Shown here in pieces: positions 27,179 through 35,490 of a stretch of DNA of 64,000 bases. Positions within the stretch are counted from its first letter, which is position 1. Every line of letters starts with the position of its first letter. Origin of the DNA: Streptomyces sp. SID14436 (GTDB taxonomy: Bacteria; Actinomycetota; Actinomycetes; Streptomycetales; Streptomycetaceae); contig NZ_JAAGMD010000321.1 in assembly GCF_010548465.1 (NCBI RefSeq), forward strand, positions 1 to 64,000. The letters are read 5' to 3'. Position numbers and translations under genes: made by a program. The notes beneath the pieces are model-generated. The model had not been told where the DNA came from. It did not search any database and saw nothing but the letters and a program-made list of their open reading frames with translations.

Positions 27179-27232
27179 TTCGTGCCCGGCAACGAGTTCC
27201 TGAAAAACGCGAAGCATGGGCCGGCCCGGGCT

Positions 27233-27958
27233 TCAGGGGGCGGGTTCGTACGTCACGACGGAGTCGGGGCAGTCCCTGGCAAGGCGGAGGAGGGTGTCGT
27301 GCTCGGCCTGGTCGGCCGTCAGCTCCCACCGCAGCTTCGTGCCAGTCCAGTCCTCCAGGTAGGTGCACAGGGCGCTCGCCGCCGGGGGCAGCCATTCGGC
27401 CGGGTCGCGTTTGCCCTTGGACCGGTTGGTCGTCGCGGTGACGGCGACCAGGGAGCGGGGCGCGGCCAGGTCGTTGGCGAATGTCTCGCGCCGGTCGGCG
27501 TCCCAGGCGTGTGCGCCCGAGGACCACCCCTCTTCGAGGGGCACTACGTGGTCCACGTCGAGGGAGCGCGGGTCGGCGACGGTGACCTCGTCGTAGTAGG
27601 AAAGCCACTCGCCGCCGGTGAGCTTGCAGCCCGCGCCCTTGGTCGGCGGTTCGACGGCCTCGGCGAGGAGTAGTTCCTCGCGGGTGTCGCAGCCGTCGTC
27701 GGGGTCGAGGCCGGACGTCCAGTGCCGGAACGCGGCCCGGTCGTAGCCGCCGGTGTGCTCGGGGCTGATGGTCAGCCGGTCGATGGCGTCGGCGAGCGGG
27801 ATGCCGTCCGCTGCGTCGCCGGGTGCGCCCGGGGCGGCGGACGGGGAGGCGGACGCCGGTGGTTCGGGGTCGTCGGCCGCCGGCACCGCAGGGGTGCAGC
27901 CGGTGACGGCGAGGAGAAGCCCGGCGAGGGCGGGCAGGAAGGGGGCACGGCGCGGCAT
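27233..27958 (-). CDS. Secreted HNH nuclease lipoprotein (GmrSD/DUF1524-like)
   Basis: A 241-residue lipoprotein. The signal peptide LPALAGLLLAVTGC ends in a lipobox (AVTGC), followed by an Ala/Pro/Ser-rich tether. The C-terminal ~140 residues carry an HNH nuclease of the DUF1524/GmrSD C-terminal type: SLDVDHVVPLEEGWSSGA (the D-H pair and Glu), ETFANDLAAPRSLVAV (the Asn) and TTNRSKGKRDPAEWLPP, with paired cysteines (GCDTREEL, GAGCKL, ALCTY, RDCPDS). Small surface-anchored nucleases of this kind are common in Streptomyces; nutrient scavenging or inter-strain competition are the usual guesses. ATG 27958 directly opens the signal peptide. Confidence 0.85.
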   Translation of the reverse strand: MPRRAPFLPALAGLLLAVTGCTPAVPAADDPEPPASASPSAAPGAPGDAADGIPLADAIDRLTISPEHTGGYDRAAFRHWTSGLDPDDGCDTREELLLAEAVEPPTKGAGCKLTGGEWLSYYDEVTVADPRSLDVDHVVPLEEGWSSGAHAWDADRRETFANDLAAPRSLVAVTATTNRSKGKRDPAEWLPPAASALCTYLEDWTGTKLRWELTADQAEHDTLLRLARDCPDSVVTYEPAP

Positions 27959-28521
27959 GCTCGAACTCCAGGGGAGGGGCGGGGCGATTCTGACCGGGCA
28001 TCATGCTGCCCCATCGGCCTCGGCACTGGCGGTCAATCGGCCCTGCCCTCCCTCGCGCGGGGCGGCGTTCGAGGACGGCGGCCAGTCACGGTGCAGGGGG
28101 GCGCGGCCTGGGGACGGGCACGGGATCGGGGGTTGGGGAGCAACGCTTCGGCGGCAGCTACTCCCTGTCCGAGCTGAGTAGGCACCCCGACTGCGCCGTC
28201 AGCTACGCCACGCTCCGCAAGCGCGTGGAGGACGGGTGGGACATCGAGGAGGCCGCCACCACACCCGGCCGCCGCGGACCCGCAGCCACCTGGGGGTCGA
28301 TAGCCGGATTCACACCGAAGGAGGTCCCCGGTCGTCGCCTCGGTCGAACGCTTTACCGCGGTGGCCGGCGGGCCGTCCTCTCGCGGAGGATCACCCGACC
28401 TACGTCGCCGAGTGCAGCGAAGACGGGGGCCGGGGAACAACGGAAACAGCCGTTAGCGCTTAGGACGTGTCTGACAATTGATCTCTGCGAAGCTGGGGTG
28501 TCCAAAGCGGGCGGAGGGGTC
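27959..28521. other. Intergenic with a short HTH-like remnant
   Basis: No intact gene. On the plus strand 28160-28290 encodes YSLSELSRHPDCAVSYATLR, KRVEDGWDIEEAATTP, a helix-turn-helix-like segment similar to those attached to phage or mobile-element proteins, without a credible start or continuation; it is probably a gene remnant. The rest shows nothing recognisable. Confidence 0.4.
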
Positions 28522-28854
28522 ATGGGGATCGAGCTTGAGCTTCACTCGGGGCGGCCGGCGCGAAGAGGGGCGTCCCGAGCCACGTTGCTGCGGGGGTCTT
28601 ACCAACATGGTGAAGCGTTGGCGCGGGTGCTGAGCAGGTTTGACCGCCATGGCTCGGGCAAGCTCGCCTGGGTAGATCCGTACGGCGACACGCTGTTCAA
28701 TGAGCAAGAGGCTCAAGTTGCCGGCGGGGAGGCTGCCGCCCTGGCGAAGGGGTGCGACGACGAGCAGCAGAGGGCAGCCTTCGTCGACCTCGCCGAGCTT
28801 CTTGAAGCCTGTGCGGCAACGCCGGGCAGCTATCTGTGGTTCATGGGCGACTAG
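28522..28854 (+). CDS. Hypothetical protein
   Basis: A 110-residue protein, MGIELELHSGRPARRGASRA at the start and AATPGSYLWFMGD at the end, with a helical, acidic second half (QQRAAFVDLAELLEACA). The ATG at 28522 has GGAGGGG upstream. I recognise no domain. It has no signal peptide or membrane segment. It ends seven bases before the open frame of a truncated insertion-sequence gene. Confidence 0.55.
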   Translation: MGIELELHSGRPARRGASRATLLRGSYQHGEALARVLSRFDRHGSGKLAWVDPYGDTLFNEQEAQVAGGEAAALAKGCDDEQQRAAFVDLAELLEACAATPGSYLWFMGD

Positions 28855-28860
28855 CCATAG

Positions 28861-29343
28861 TTGATCATTGGTCTCGTGGCTGGTCGTGGTGAGTTGACGG
28901 GTGCGGCGTGGGAGCGGATAGCGCCGCTTTTGCCGGCGCTGGACGGTCGGGGGCGGCCCTGGCGTGATCACCGGCAGGTGATCGATGGGGTGCTGTGGCG
29001 TTTGCGGACGGGGGCTCCGTGGCGGGATCTCCCGGAGCGGTACGGGCCGTGGCAGACGGTCTATGAGCGGTTCGCCCGCTGGGAGGCGGACGGAACCTGG
29101 GGCCGCCTGCTGGAGGAGGTCCAGGTCCGCGACGACTCCGTCGGGGCTGTGGAGTGGACGGTCTCGGTCGACTCCACGATCAACCGGGCACACCAACATG
29201 CCGCCGGTGCCTGCAAAAAGGGGGCGCCGGCGGGGGACGAACTGGAAGATCCGGAACGCACAGCGGCTGGCCAGGCGCTCGGCCGGTCCCGCGGCGGGCT
29301 GACCACCAAGGTCCACCTCGCCTGCGACGGCCGGGGCCTGCCC
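28861..29343 (+). pseudogene. Truncated IS5-family transposase
   Basis: First part of an IS427-group-like transposase: LTGAAWERIAPLLPALDG, DHRQVIDGVLWRLRTGAPWR, the first Asp in VSVDSTINRAHQHAAGACKK and LGRSRGGLTTKVHLACDGRG. Similarity stops at about 29343 (GRGLP); the second Asp and the Glu are missing. The junction abuts the terminator of the pentapeptide gene, so a deletion or recombination removed the 3' half. Confidence 0.75.
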
Positions 29344-29349
29344 CGAAGT

Positions 29350-29375
29350 GCGGTCACCTCCGACGAGGTGACCGC
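29350..29375. terminator. Terminator of the pentapeptide-repeat gene
   Basis: GCGGTCACCTC (29350-29360), loop CGAC, GAGGTGACCGC (29365-29375): a perfect 11-bp stem just past the minus-strand stop at 29381. Confidence 0.65.
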
Positions 29376-29380
29376 CCGTC

Positions 29381-30772
29381 CTATAGGCCGGCGGGAAGCC
29401 AGTCGGTGCGCAGACGGACCCCGGGCAGGGGAGTGCTGACCGCCGTAAGCAGCCCTGACGGAGCGGGACCAGTCGTCTCCCCGAAATCCACATGACCGCC
29501 GGAGAAAGTCGCGCTGTCGAAATCCACATGAGCGCCAGAGAACGTCGCGCTGCCGAAGTTCACGCGGCCGCCGGAGAACGTCGCGCCGGAGAAGGCCACG
29601 TAGCCGCCGGAGAACCCCGCACCGAGGAAGCGCACGCTGCCGCCGGAGAACCTCGTGCTGGCGAAGTTCACGCGGCCGCCGGTGAACCTCGCAGCCATGA
29701 AGTCCACCTTGCCGCCGGAGAACGTCGCGCCGGGGAAGTTCACGTGGCCGCCGGTGAACCTCGCAGCCATGAAGTCCACCTTGCCGCCGGAGAACGTCGC
29801 CTGGTCGAAGTTCACGCGGCCGCCGGAGAACGTCGTCGAGCTGAAGTCCATGCGGCTGCCGGAGAACGTCGCCTGGTTGAAGCGCACGTGGCTGCTGGAG
29901 AACCTCGCTTCGCTGAAGTTCACGAAGCCGCGGGAGAACACCGCACTGCCGAAGTTCACGTTGCCGCCGGAGAACACCGCTCCCACGAAGCGCACGTTGC
30001 CGCCGGAGAACCTCGCGCCGGTGAAGTCCACGGCGCCGCCGGAGAACCTCGCGCCGGTGAAGTCCATGTTGCCGTCGATGGTGACCCCGGTTAGGTCGAG
30101 GTCGCAGCCTTGCCAGGAGCGGTGTGTGCCCTGAGGGATGCGGTAGTGGTCTCCGATGAGGCGCAGGATCGTGTGCCTGACCTCGCGGAAGGCGCGGTAT
30201 CGGTCCTTCCTGTCTTGGTGGGCGTCGCGCTGGTCTGCGGGGGGTGGGGATCCGTCGGGCAGGTCGGGCAGGTCTCCGGGATCGGTGGGGAACGGCAGCC
30301 GGAGGTAGGCGCACAGGACGTCGATGCAGGTCTGGCGCAGGCTGTTGTCGGGGGCGTCGTCGGCGAGTCCGGCCAAGGCATGGACGCCGCCGAGGCGGAC
30401 GGCGGGGGAGTCGGAGCCGAGTTTGTCGACGGCCTGGGAGAACCGTTCGGTGTGCAGGCGGGTGGCCTCGCGGTGAGCGCCGGCCTCGTCAACGCGCTGG
30501 CGGCGGTAGGCGACGACCAGGGCGACGAGGGCACCGGCTCCGGCGACCACGCCGAAGGAGAACTTCACCAGGTCGAAAAGGGTCGCGGCGTCCAGCTTGG
30601 CCGTGCTGTCGATCTCTTTGATCTCCAGCAGGTGGACCAGGCCGTAGAAGATGCCGCCCGCAGCCAGGAGCGCCGCCGCGAACGTGACGCCTAATGCCCG
30701 CCCGACCTTCCACAGCCGCAGTTCCCGTTCGCCCGGCGCGGGCCGCTGCTGCCATCGGCGGTTGCCTGTCAT
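29381..30772 (-). CDS. Membrane-anchored pentapeptide-repeat protein
   Basis: A 463-residue protein. Two membrane helices near the N-terminus (ALGVTFAAALLAAGGIFYGL and FSFGVVAGAGALVALVVAY) precede a cytoplasmic helical domain (RFSQAVDKLGSDSPAVRLGG, then VHALAGLADDAPD), which is common in Streptomyces pentapeptide proteins. Then 16 contiguous 12-residue units with consensus FxxAxFSGGxVx follow. Units with a hydrophobic core every fifth or sixth residue should form a right-handed beta helix. Function of such proteins is largely unknown; some mimic DNA or shield gyrase. The ATG at 30772 opens the protein although no Shine-Dalgarno is visible. The C-terminal ~25 residues after the repeats look degenerate and end at a truncated IS. 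Confidence 0.82.
   Translation of the reverse strand: MTGNRRWQQRPAPGERELRLWKVGRALGVTFAAALLAAGGIFYGLVHLLEIKEIDSTAKLDAATLFDLVKFSFGVVAGAGALVALVVAYRRQRVDEAGAHREATRLHTERFSQAVDKLGSDSPAVRLGGVHALAGLADDAPDNSLRQTCIDVLCAYLRLPFPTDPGDLPDLPDGSPPPADQRDAHQDRKDRYRAFREVRHTILRLIGDHYRIPQGTHRSWQGCDLDLTGVTIDGNMDFTGARFSGGAVDFTGARFSGGNVRFVGAVFSGGNVNFGSAVFSRGFVNFSEARFSSSHVRFNQATFSGSRMDFSSTTFSGGRVNFDQATFSGGKVDFMAARFTGGHVNFPGATFSGGKVDFMAARFTGGRVNFASTRFSGGSVRFLGAGFSGGYVAFSGATFSGGRVNFGSATFSGAHVDFDSATFSGGHVDFGETTGPAPSGLLTAVSTPLPGVRLRTDWLPAGL
29486..30061 (-). repeat. 16 tandem 36-bp units (12-residue pentapeptide-type repeat)
   Basis: In-phase 36-bp repeats encoding FxxAxFSGGxVx sixteen times. Some neighbouring units are identical at protein level (for example FMAARFTGG appears twice, one unit apart), which suggests recent amplification. 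Because the unit is a multiple of three, all six frames stay open over this stretch, giving false open frames on the plus strand. Confidence 0.85.
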
Positions 30773-31505
30773 GCAGGAGGAGACACGGCGCACGCGCCCG
30801 TGGTTGCAGCGCCCCGGGGAGCGAGCTGTCTGTCCCCAGGTCTGACGGCAGAGACGCACGATCTCGGGGGAGGCGGCACCGTCGGCCCGACGGCACAGGT
30901 CGCGATCTGCCCGGGCCGGTGCTGCGGCCGGGCCGGGGCCTGAAGGCTGGGGCGTTTCGGCTTCGGCCGGGGCCGCACCCAGGGCTTGGCCGCAGGCGCG
31001 GGAACAGCGGCACGCGTCTGGGGCGCCGACGGCCGGTGCGCGCCCGCGGTGGGACGGGGCGAGGGCGCCGTGGCGCGCGCACTGGGCGGGGCGGACGGGG
31101 GCGTGCTGCGCGGCCGGCCGCCGTCGGTGCGCACCAGGGCGGAGCGCTGCGACGGCGTTGCCGACGGGGACGGAACGGCGCTCCCGGGCACGGCGAGCGG
31201 GCCGGGCGTCACGGTGGTGCAGCCCGTGAGGACCACCGGGACCAGGAGCAGGAGCGGCCGGGGGTTGTCGGTCTTCGGGTGCAGGCGCCCTGGAGGCGCA
31301 GCATGCCCACCGCGCGGCGACCCGGACGGCGTCCTCGTGGGCGTCGAGGAGCGCCTTCGCCTCCTCGTGGAAGACGGGCCCGCCGGCCTCCGGGGCGACG
31401 AGCTGGTTGAAGATCGGGCGTCGGGTCTTGACGCTCGGGTCCGGGGCCTGCCCGCCCAGCTCGTCGGCCTTGCCGTCCAGCCGCAGCGCGGAAACGAGGA
31501 TGGCG
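30773..31505 (-). other. Decayed region with lipoprotein and small-gene remnants
   Basis: Fragments of at least two minus-strand genes are readable but not in one frame. A lipoprotein-like piece, PLLLLVPVVLTGC (31220-31260), is followed by a Pro/Ser-rich stretch; its expected Cys-containing C-terminus (RDLCRRADG, EIVRLCRQTWG) is in another frame near 30850-30920. Upstream, 31260-31510 encodes HDAILVSALRLDGKADELGG, PSVKTRRPIFNQLVAPEAGG and HEDAVRVAARWA without a start codon. Either decay or base-calling errors. Confidence 0.4.
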
Positions 31506-31570
31506 TCATGCGTCAGCGTGTGCGCTGGTCACCGCAAGGAGGACACCCGGCCGGGCGCTGACCGCGCGGG

Positions 31571-31804
31571 TCAGGACGCGAAGGGCGGGACGTCGGCGGG
31601 GGACAGGTCCGGGCGGGCGCGGTGCCAGCGGGCCGGGTGGCGCCACCGGCCGGACGCGTCCCGGGCGACGTCGACGCCGACCTCCACCACCAGCTCCGGC
31701 GCGACGAGGGTGACGTGCAGCGGTTCGCGCGAGCTCCAGCCGGCGGAGAACGTCCAGCCCGTCCAGGGATGCCCCTCGGGGGCAGGGCTGAGCAGAGTGG
31801 CCAC
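31571..31804 (-). pseudogene. C-terminal fragment of an ATP-dependent DNA ligase
   Basis: 77 residues: GWTFSAGWSSREPLHVTLVA, then PELVVEVGVDVARDASGRWR, HPARWHRARPDLSP and ADVPPF. I recognise this as the end of the OB-fold domain of actinobacterial ATP-dependent DNA ligases. The adenylation domain is absent. It lies directly behind the truncated parB-like gene in the same orientation, so a deletion probably fused the two. Confidence 0.65.
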
Positions 31805-31814
31805 GGCGAGGCCC

Positions 31815-32285
31815 GCCGTCCGGGGCAGGGTCGTGCTCCGGCCGCCATCCCTCGATCATCCGGTAGGCGTGGGCCCGCTTCATGTCCCACACCTCCGCCA
31901 CGTAGTCCGCGAACGTCTGGTGCGTCTCCCGGTAGAGGCGGCCGCGGTTGATGACGTCCAGCGCCTTCCCGGCGACGATGACGGACCGGCGGAACCCGTG
32001 GAGCGCCTGCTCGCACGTGGCGAGGTGCGCGCGCTCCTGGTCGTTCAGCGGCCGCGTCACGCTCTCCGGGACGTCGTACGGCGTGGGGAGCTGCGTCACG
32101 GACACCGGCGTGGACAGGTCCGCGCCGGTCAGTTCGGCGACGACGCCCCCACCGGCGGCGGCCGTCCCGCGCGTGGAGAGGACATACTGCCCGGGCTCGT
32201 AGTCCCCGCCGAACACCCCCTCGTCGGCCTCGTCGTCCGGGTCGCTGACGGCCGAGGGGAGGTTCAGCGCAGGGCGGCGGCTCAT
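31815..32285 (-). pseudogene. ParB-like partition gene, truncated
   Basis: The N-terminal ~155 residues of a Streptomyces plasmid ParB/KorB-like protein: AHLATCEQALHGFRRSVIVA, then GKALDVINRGRLYRETHQTF and ADYVAEVWDMKRAHAYRMIE. Similarity ends at GW, and the same frame then runs into unrelated sequence as far as 31506, where a ligase fragment is read in another frame. The ATG at 32285 overlaps the parA stop (ATGA), so this was the second gene of a parAB operon. Confidence 0.65.
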
Positions 32286-33287
32286 GCTGCGCCCTCCCTC
32301 GGAAGAATGACGGCGGCGGCCTGGTCGTAGTCCCCGGCCGGGGCCGCCTCCGGCGCGTACAGCCGGATCGGCTGCTCAGCCAGTGGCGCCTCCGCCGCCC
32401 GAATGCTGCGCCGGATCGGGATGACGGCCGCCTCCGGGTAGTCCTCCGACACCTTCGCGGCGAGCTGCCGGGCAAAGGTCGACTTGTCCCACGCGGTCAG
32501 CAGGACCGCGCCGACGCGCAGCTTGGGGTTCGTCTTGCGCTGCACGCTGCGGATCGTCCGGTGAAGCGACGCCATGCCCTTCATGTCCAGGCCGCCGACC
32601 TTGATGGGGACCAGGGCCTCGTCAGCGGCGGTGAGCGCCGCCACGGTGACCAGCCCGAGGGACGGCGCCCCGTCGATGAGGGTCACGTCATAGGGGGAGC
32701 GTCTGCCGGCCTCTTCCGCCTCCTGGGCGAGCGCGGCCGCGAGTGCCTGCTCTGAGCCGATGGGCCGTTCGTACTCCACGCGCTGGAGGTCGGCGCCCGA
32801 GGGCACGACGTCCATCCCGGCGAACAGGGTCGGGTAGGTGGCCTCTGCCAGCGTGCAGTCCTCGAAGAACACCGATCGCAGCGAGTGCTGCGGGCTCCCT
32901 CCGGGTACTGCGGCAGCAGCCACACCGACAGGGCGGCCTCCTGGTGGTCGGCGTCGATGACGCGAACCCGGAGCCCGGCCGCTGCCCACGCGGCGGCGAG
33001 TTCCACGGTCGTTGTCGTCTTCCCGGCGCGCCCTTCTGGTTCACGACGACGAACACTCGGGGCGTGGACGCCTGCCGGAACGTCGGCGGTCCGAGGATCT
33101 GCGGACGCCAGGACTGATACGGGGTGTCGGCGTCCCACTCGGTGACGGTCTCCAGGCGCTCACCTGGAGGACTGTTCAGGGACGGCAGGGCCGTACGGAG
33201 TGATTCGGTTATGCCGGGGACGGTAACGCCCCGCCCCGGGCAGGAAGACAGCACCCGCCCGAGTACGCCCGAGCTGCTCTGGTTCAT
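32282..33287 (-). pseudogene. ParA-like partition ATPase, two frameshifts
   Basis: ParA/MinD-type ATPase broken in two places. Frame 1 gives the N-terminus up to TPRVFVVVNQKG. The phase is lost inside the Walker A motif, near 33030, where GGAGKTTTT is expected but the reading goes to APGRRQR. Frame 2 gives GKTTTTVELAAAWAAAG and RVIDADHQEAALSVWLLPQY. A second shift near 32890 leads to frame 3: SLRSVFFEDCTLAEATYPTL, VTLIDGAPSLGLVTVAALT and VLLTAWDKSTFARQLAAKV, ending at 32282. Partition by this locus cannot work as written. Overlaps the parB-like start by four bases. Confidence 0.75.
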
Positions 33288-34033
33288 GGCGAATGTCCCA
33301 CTCCAGACGGTGATCGCATCCTAGGACCGTCCGGCAGTGCTGTGCCGTCGCCTCTCAAGGGCGCTCCGCTCCGCAATGGGGGGCCGGGTGCCGCACGTGC
33401 GGACGGCCTGGTCCTCACCGGCCGGACGACGACACATGACGGCCCGCAGCCTCTCCCCGGGTGAGCCGACCAGCGGGCTTGCTCGCATCGTCCGCGTGTT
33501 CCCTCCCGGGAGACATAGTCCAGAGAGTTCCGAAGACGGCGATTGCCGGGTTCGACGTCCTGTCTAGCTGCCTGCAGAAACAAGATGAAGCTGCCGCAGC
33601 CCGAGGTCGAGGACTTTGACGAGGTCAAGGGCGCCAGGTAGCCGCACAAGCTCACCGCTGGGGTCCTCTGCCAGGGAAAACGCGGGCACGGAAGAGGCGC
33701 TAGGTGTGGGGCGACCCGCCCAACGCGTGGGGTACTGAGGCCCCAGGGTCGAGGTTTCCTGACATCGGTCGGCACCCTCTGACCTGCGCTTTTCGTTGTC
33801 GGTGGGCGCTGGTACGGGAGACCGTTCCCGGGTCGACGTCTCCTGACGGCCGAGCAGCCCTGTTTATGCGGAGGGTGGTCTTCCGTGTCGATGCCGCCCT
33901 CTAGTCTCAGAAGGACCTCGTCACACGACGAAGGGGACCCTCCCGAGCGCTTCCTACGGCATTACTCGGGCCGGTCCCCCTGTCGCGTCGACGGGTGCAA
34001 CTCCAACCCTTCACAGAGGAAAGAGGCAAACCC
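33288..34033. other. Intergenic, no gene recognised
   Basis: About 745 bases upstream of the decayed par locus and before a small membrane-protein gene. No family-like coding sequence. Two imperfect copies of GGGTCGAsGTyTCCTGAC occur near 33748 and 33831, of unknown meaning. A centromere-like iteron cluster for the par genes was looked for and not found. Confidence 0.4.
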
Positions 34034-34294
34034 TTGACAGAAACCGACGGTACCCGACGGGTCCCCCCCTCTGAAGCTGCGCAGCCCCAGGTGCAGGGCG
34101 TCGATCCCACGGTGCGTTACGTCACCCGGCACACCACCGCCGGGCTCCTCGTGACCCTGGCAGTGGTGGCCCTCCTTGCCGTGCTCGGCTACAACGGGGC
34201 CGCGATCGCAGCCGCCGGGGTCGGGATCGGCGGCGGGCTGGTGGTGCACTTCCGCGGCGCGCTGGTTCAGGTGCACTTCCACCACCGGCGATAG
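34034..34294 (+). CDS. Small integral membrane protein
   Basis: 86 residues with a cytoplasmic, charged N-terminus and two adjacent hydrophobic stretches (TTAGLLVTLAVVALLAVLGY and AAIAAAGVGIGGGLVVHF), then a His-rich tail. The TTG at 34034 is preferred to upstream ATG 33995 because AAAGAGG lies seven bases before it. Similar small proteins recur on Streptomyces plasmids; function unknown. A hairpin terminator follows. Confidence 0.55.
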   Translation: MTETDGTRRVPPSEAAQPQVQGVDPTVRYVTRHTTAGLLVTLAVVALLAVLGYNGAAIAAAGVGIGGGLVVHFRGALVQVHFHHRR

Positions 34295-34325
34295 CACGCC
34301 CTGCCGAACATCAACCGGCAGAAGG

Positions 34326-34358
34326 GAGAGGGGGCCCGTCCGCCTGGCGGGCCCTCTC
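34326..34358. terminator. Terminator hairpin after the small membrane gene
   Basis: Left arm GAGAGGGGGCCCG (34326-34338) and right arm CGGGCCCTCTC (34348-34358) pair with a two-base bulge; GC-rich stem 30 bases past the stop. Confidence 0.6.
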
Positions 34359-34450
34359 GCCTGATGTACCACAACGGCGCCGCACTCCGGGACCAGGCGG
34401 CCGCCCGGCCTGGGATGCGGCAGCACCGGTCAGCGCGGAAGGTGGGCCGC

Positions 34451-34717
34451 ATGGCGATCATCGTGCTGCAAGAGATGGACAAGCAGATGCCGTCGGACTT
34501 CGGCCTGGGCGCGGCGGCCTCGTTCATCGCGGCGGTGCACGCGGCGCCGGCTGACCCGGACGTTCCTGGAGATCCGGACGACCGGACGTTCTGCGGGAGG
34601 CCGACCCTCGGCATGGAGCCGGTGCCCTACGAGCCTGCGGGCCCGGGCGCTCCCTGGCTGCCGCTCAACATGCGCGGGTGGGAGTGTCCCGACTGCGCGG
34701 CCGCGCTCCGGACATAG
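34451..34717 (+). CDS. Small putative zinc-binding protein
   Basis: 88 residues. The C-terminal half carries TFCGRPTLGMEPVPYEPAGP and WECPDCAAALR, giving a possible zinc site from one isolated Cys and a C-x2-C pair. The N-terminal helix is AIIVLQEMDKQMPSDF. The ATG at 34451 has a GGAAGGTGG stretch upstream; other starts in the same frame lack one. Resembles small Streptomyces hypotheticals; role unknown. A GC-rich hairpin at 34724-34745 probably terminates it. Confidence 0.5.
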   Translation: MAIIVLQEMDKQMPSDFGLGAAASFIAAVHAAPADPDVPGDPDDRTFCGRPTLGMEPVPYEPAGPGAPWLPLNMRGWECPDCAAALRT

Positions 34718-34723
34718 CGAAGA

Positions 34724-34745
34724 GCCCGCAGCCGAAGCCGCGGGC
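34724..34745. terminator. Short terminator-like hairpin
   Basis: GCCCGC (34724-34729) pairs with GCGGGC (34740-34745), followed by CCCCTTGT. Short stem; moderate support. Confidence 0.45.
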
Positions 34746-34761
34746 CCCTTGTCATGGCCGG

Positions 34762-34803
34762 GACTGTCATGACCTCCGGTGATCCGACCGACTGTCATGA
34801 CCT
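34762..34803. promoter_or_regulatory. Two 14-bp direct repeats containing the palindrome GTCATGAC
   Basis: GACTGTCATGACCT occurs at 34762-34775 and again at 34790-34803, 28 bases apart, and a partial copy (TTGTCATGGCC) precedes them at 34750. The core GTCATGAC is palindromic, so each is a plausible regulator dimer site. They lie downstream of the hypothetical gene at 34953-35426 (minus) and of the small gene ending at 34717, so the target promoter is unclear. Confidence 0.45.
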
Positions 34804-34952
34804 TCAGGCGCGGCGAGCACCAGGGCGGACAGGTTGTCGGCGACGGCGGCTGCAGGGGCCTGGTCGGTCCTCATGCGGGTGTCCCTCCGGTGGGAGGTGC
34901 TGAGGGCGGTGTCAGGTTCTCCGCAGGTTGTGTCGGGCCTGGTCGGAGGCAG

Positions 34953-35426
34953 TCACAGCACCCGCAGCGGCTCGACGTCGGTGGGGAGCGGGCGCATGCC
35001 CATGTGCAGCCCGGCCCGCTCCAGGTCGACCAGGAGGTGAATCTCGTCGTCCTCGTAGGGCCAGCGGGCCACGGCTCCGTCGGTAAGCAGGTGCGCGAAG
35101 GTGCGACTCGGGAGGGTGTAGCCGACCTCCAGCGGGACCGAGGACGGGCGTACCTCGAACGGCGCCTGAATGGCTCCGTGGAGCACGTGCGCGCCCAGGA
35201 CGGGCATGGCGGTGCTGCGCCATGCCGTGACCGGCTCGGTCCACTCCAGCAGGCCGTCGCAGTCGGCTCCGTGCTGGGTCATGTCCAGGTGGGCCACGAA
35301 CGGGGCCGTGAGGTCCTGGAGGCGGGCGGCGTTGCCCGCGCGGTCCGCGTCCGCGCCGGGTGATGCGCCGACCTGGATACGGCGCCGGGCGACCCGGCCG
35401 TACGTTCGAGCGTCCGAATACGGCAA
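34953..35426 (-). CDS. Hypothetical protein
   Basis: 157 residues; VTAWRSTAMPVLGAHVLHGA, SSVPLEVGYTLPSRTFAHLL and EIHLLVDLERAGLHMGMRPL look like a genuine folded protein, but I know no family. It starts with TTG at 35426, supported by GGAG six bases upstream. It is divergent from the TerD/vWA gene, with 64 bases between starts, so the two may share a control region. No signal peptide or membrane segment. Confidence 0.5.
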   Translation of the reverse strand: MPYSDARTYGRVARRRIQVGASPGADADRAGNAARLQDLTAPFVAHLDMTQHGADCDGLLEWTEPVTAWRSTAMPVLGAHVLHGAIQAPFEVRPSSVPLEVGYTLPSRTFAHLLTDGAVARWPYEDDEIHLLVDLERAGLHMGMRPLPTDVEPLRVL

Positions 35427-35490
35427 AGGGGCGCTCCGGACTCCTTGAGATGGCTAGCGTTTCTACCTGATGTGATCCATAGGGGGCGGG

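Noticed and set aside
29492-30134. Plus-strand repeat proteins (AAGEPRxHEVH-type and PPENLAxxKST-type) opposite the pentapeptide gene
   Set aside because: They arise because the 36-bp repeat keeps all frames open; no ribosome site, membrane or domain logic, and the minus-strand frame has clear pentapeptide character.
34326-34358. Riboswitch upstream of the 88-aa gene
   Set aside because: The GC-rich hairpin is fully explained as the terminator of the preceding small membrane gene; no conserved riboswitch core seen.
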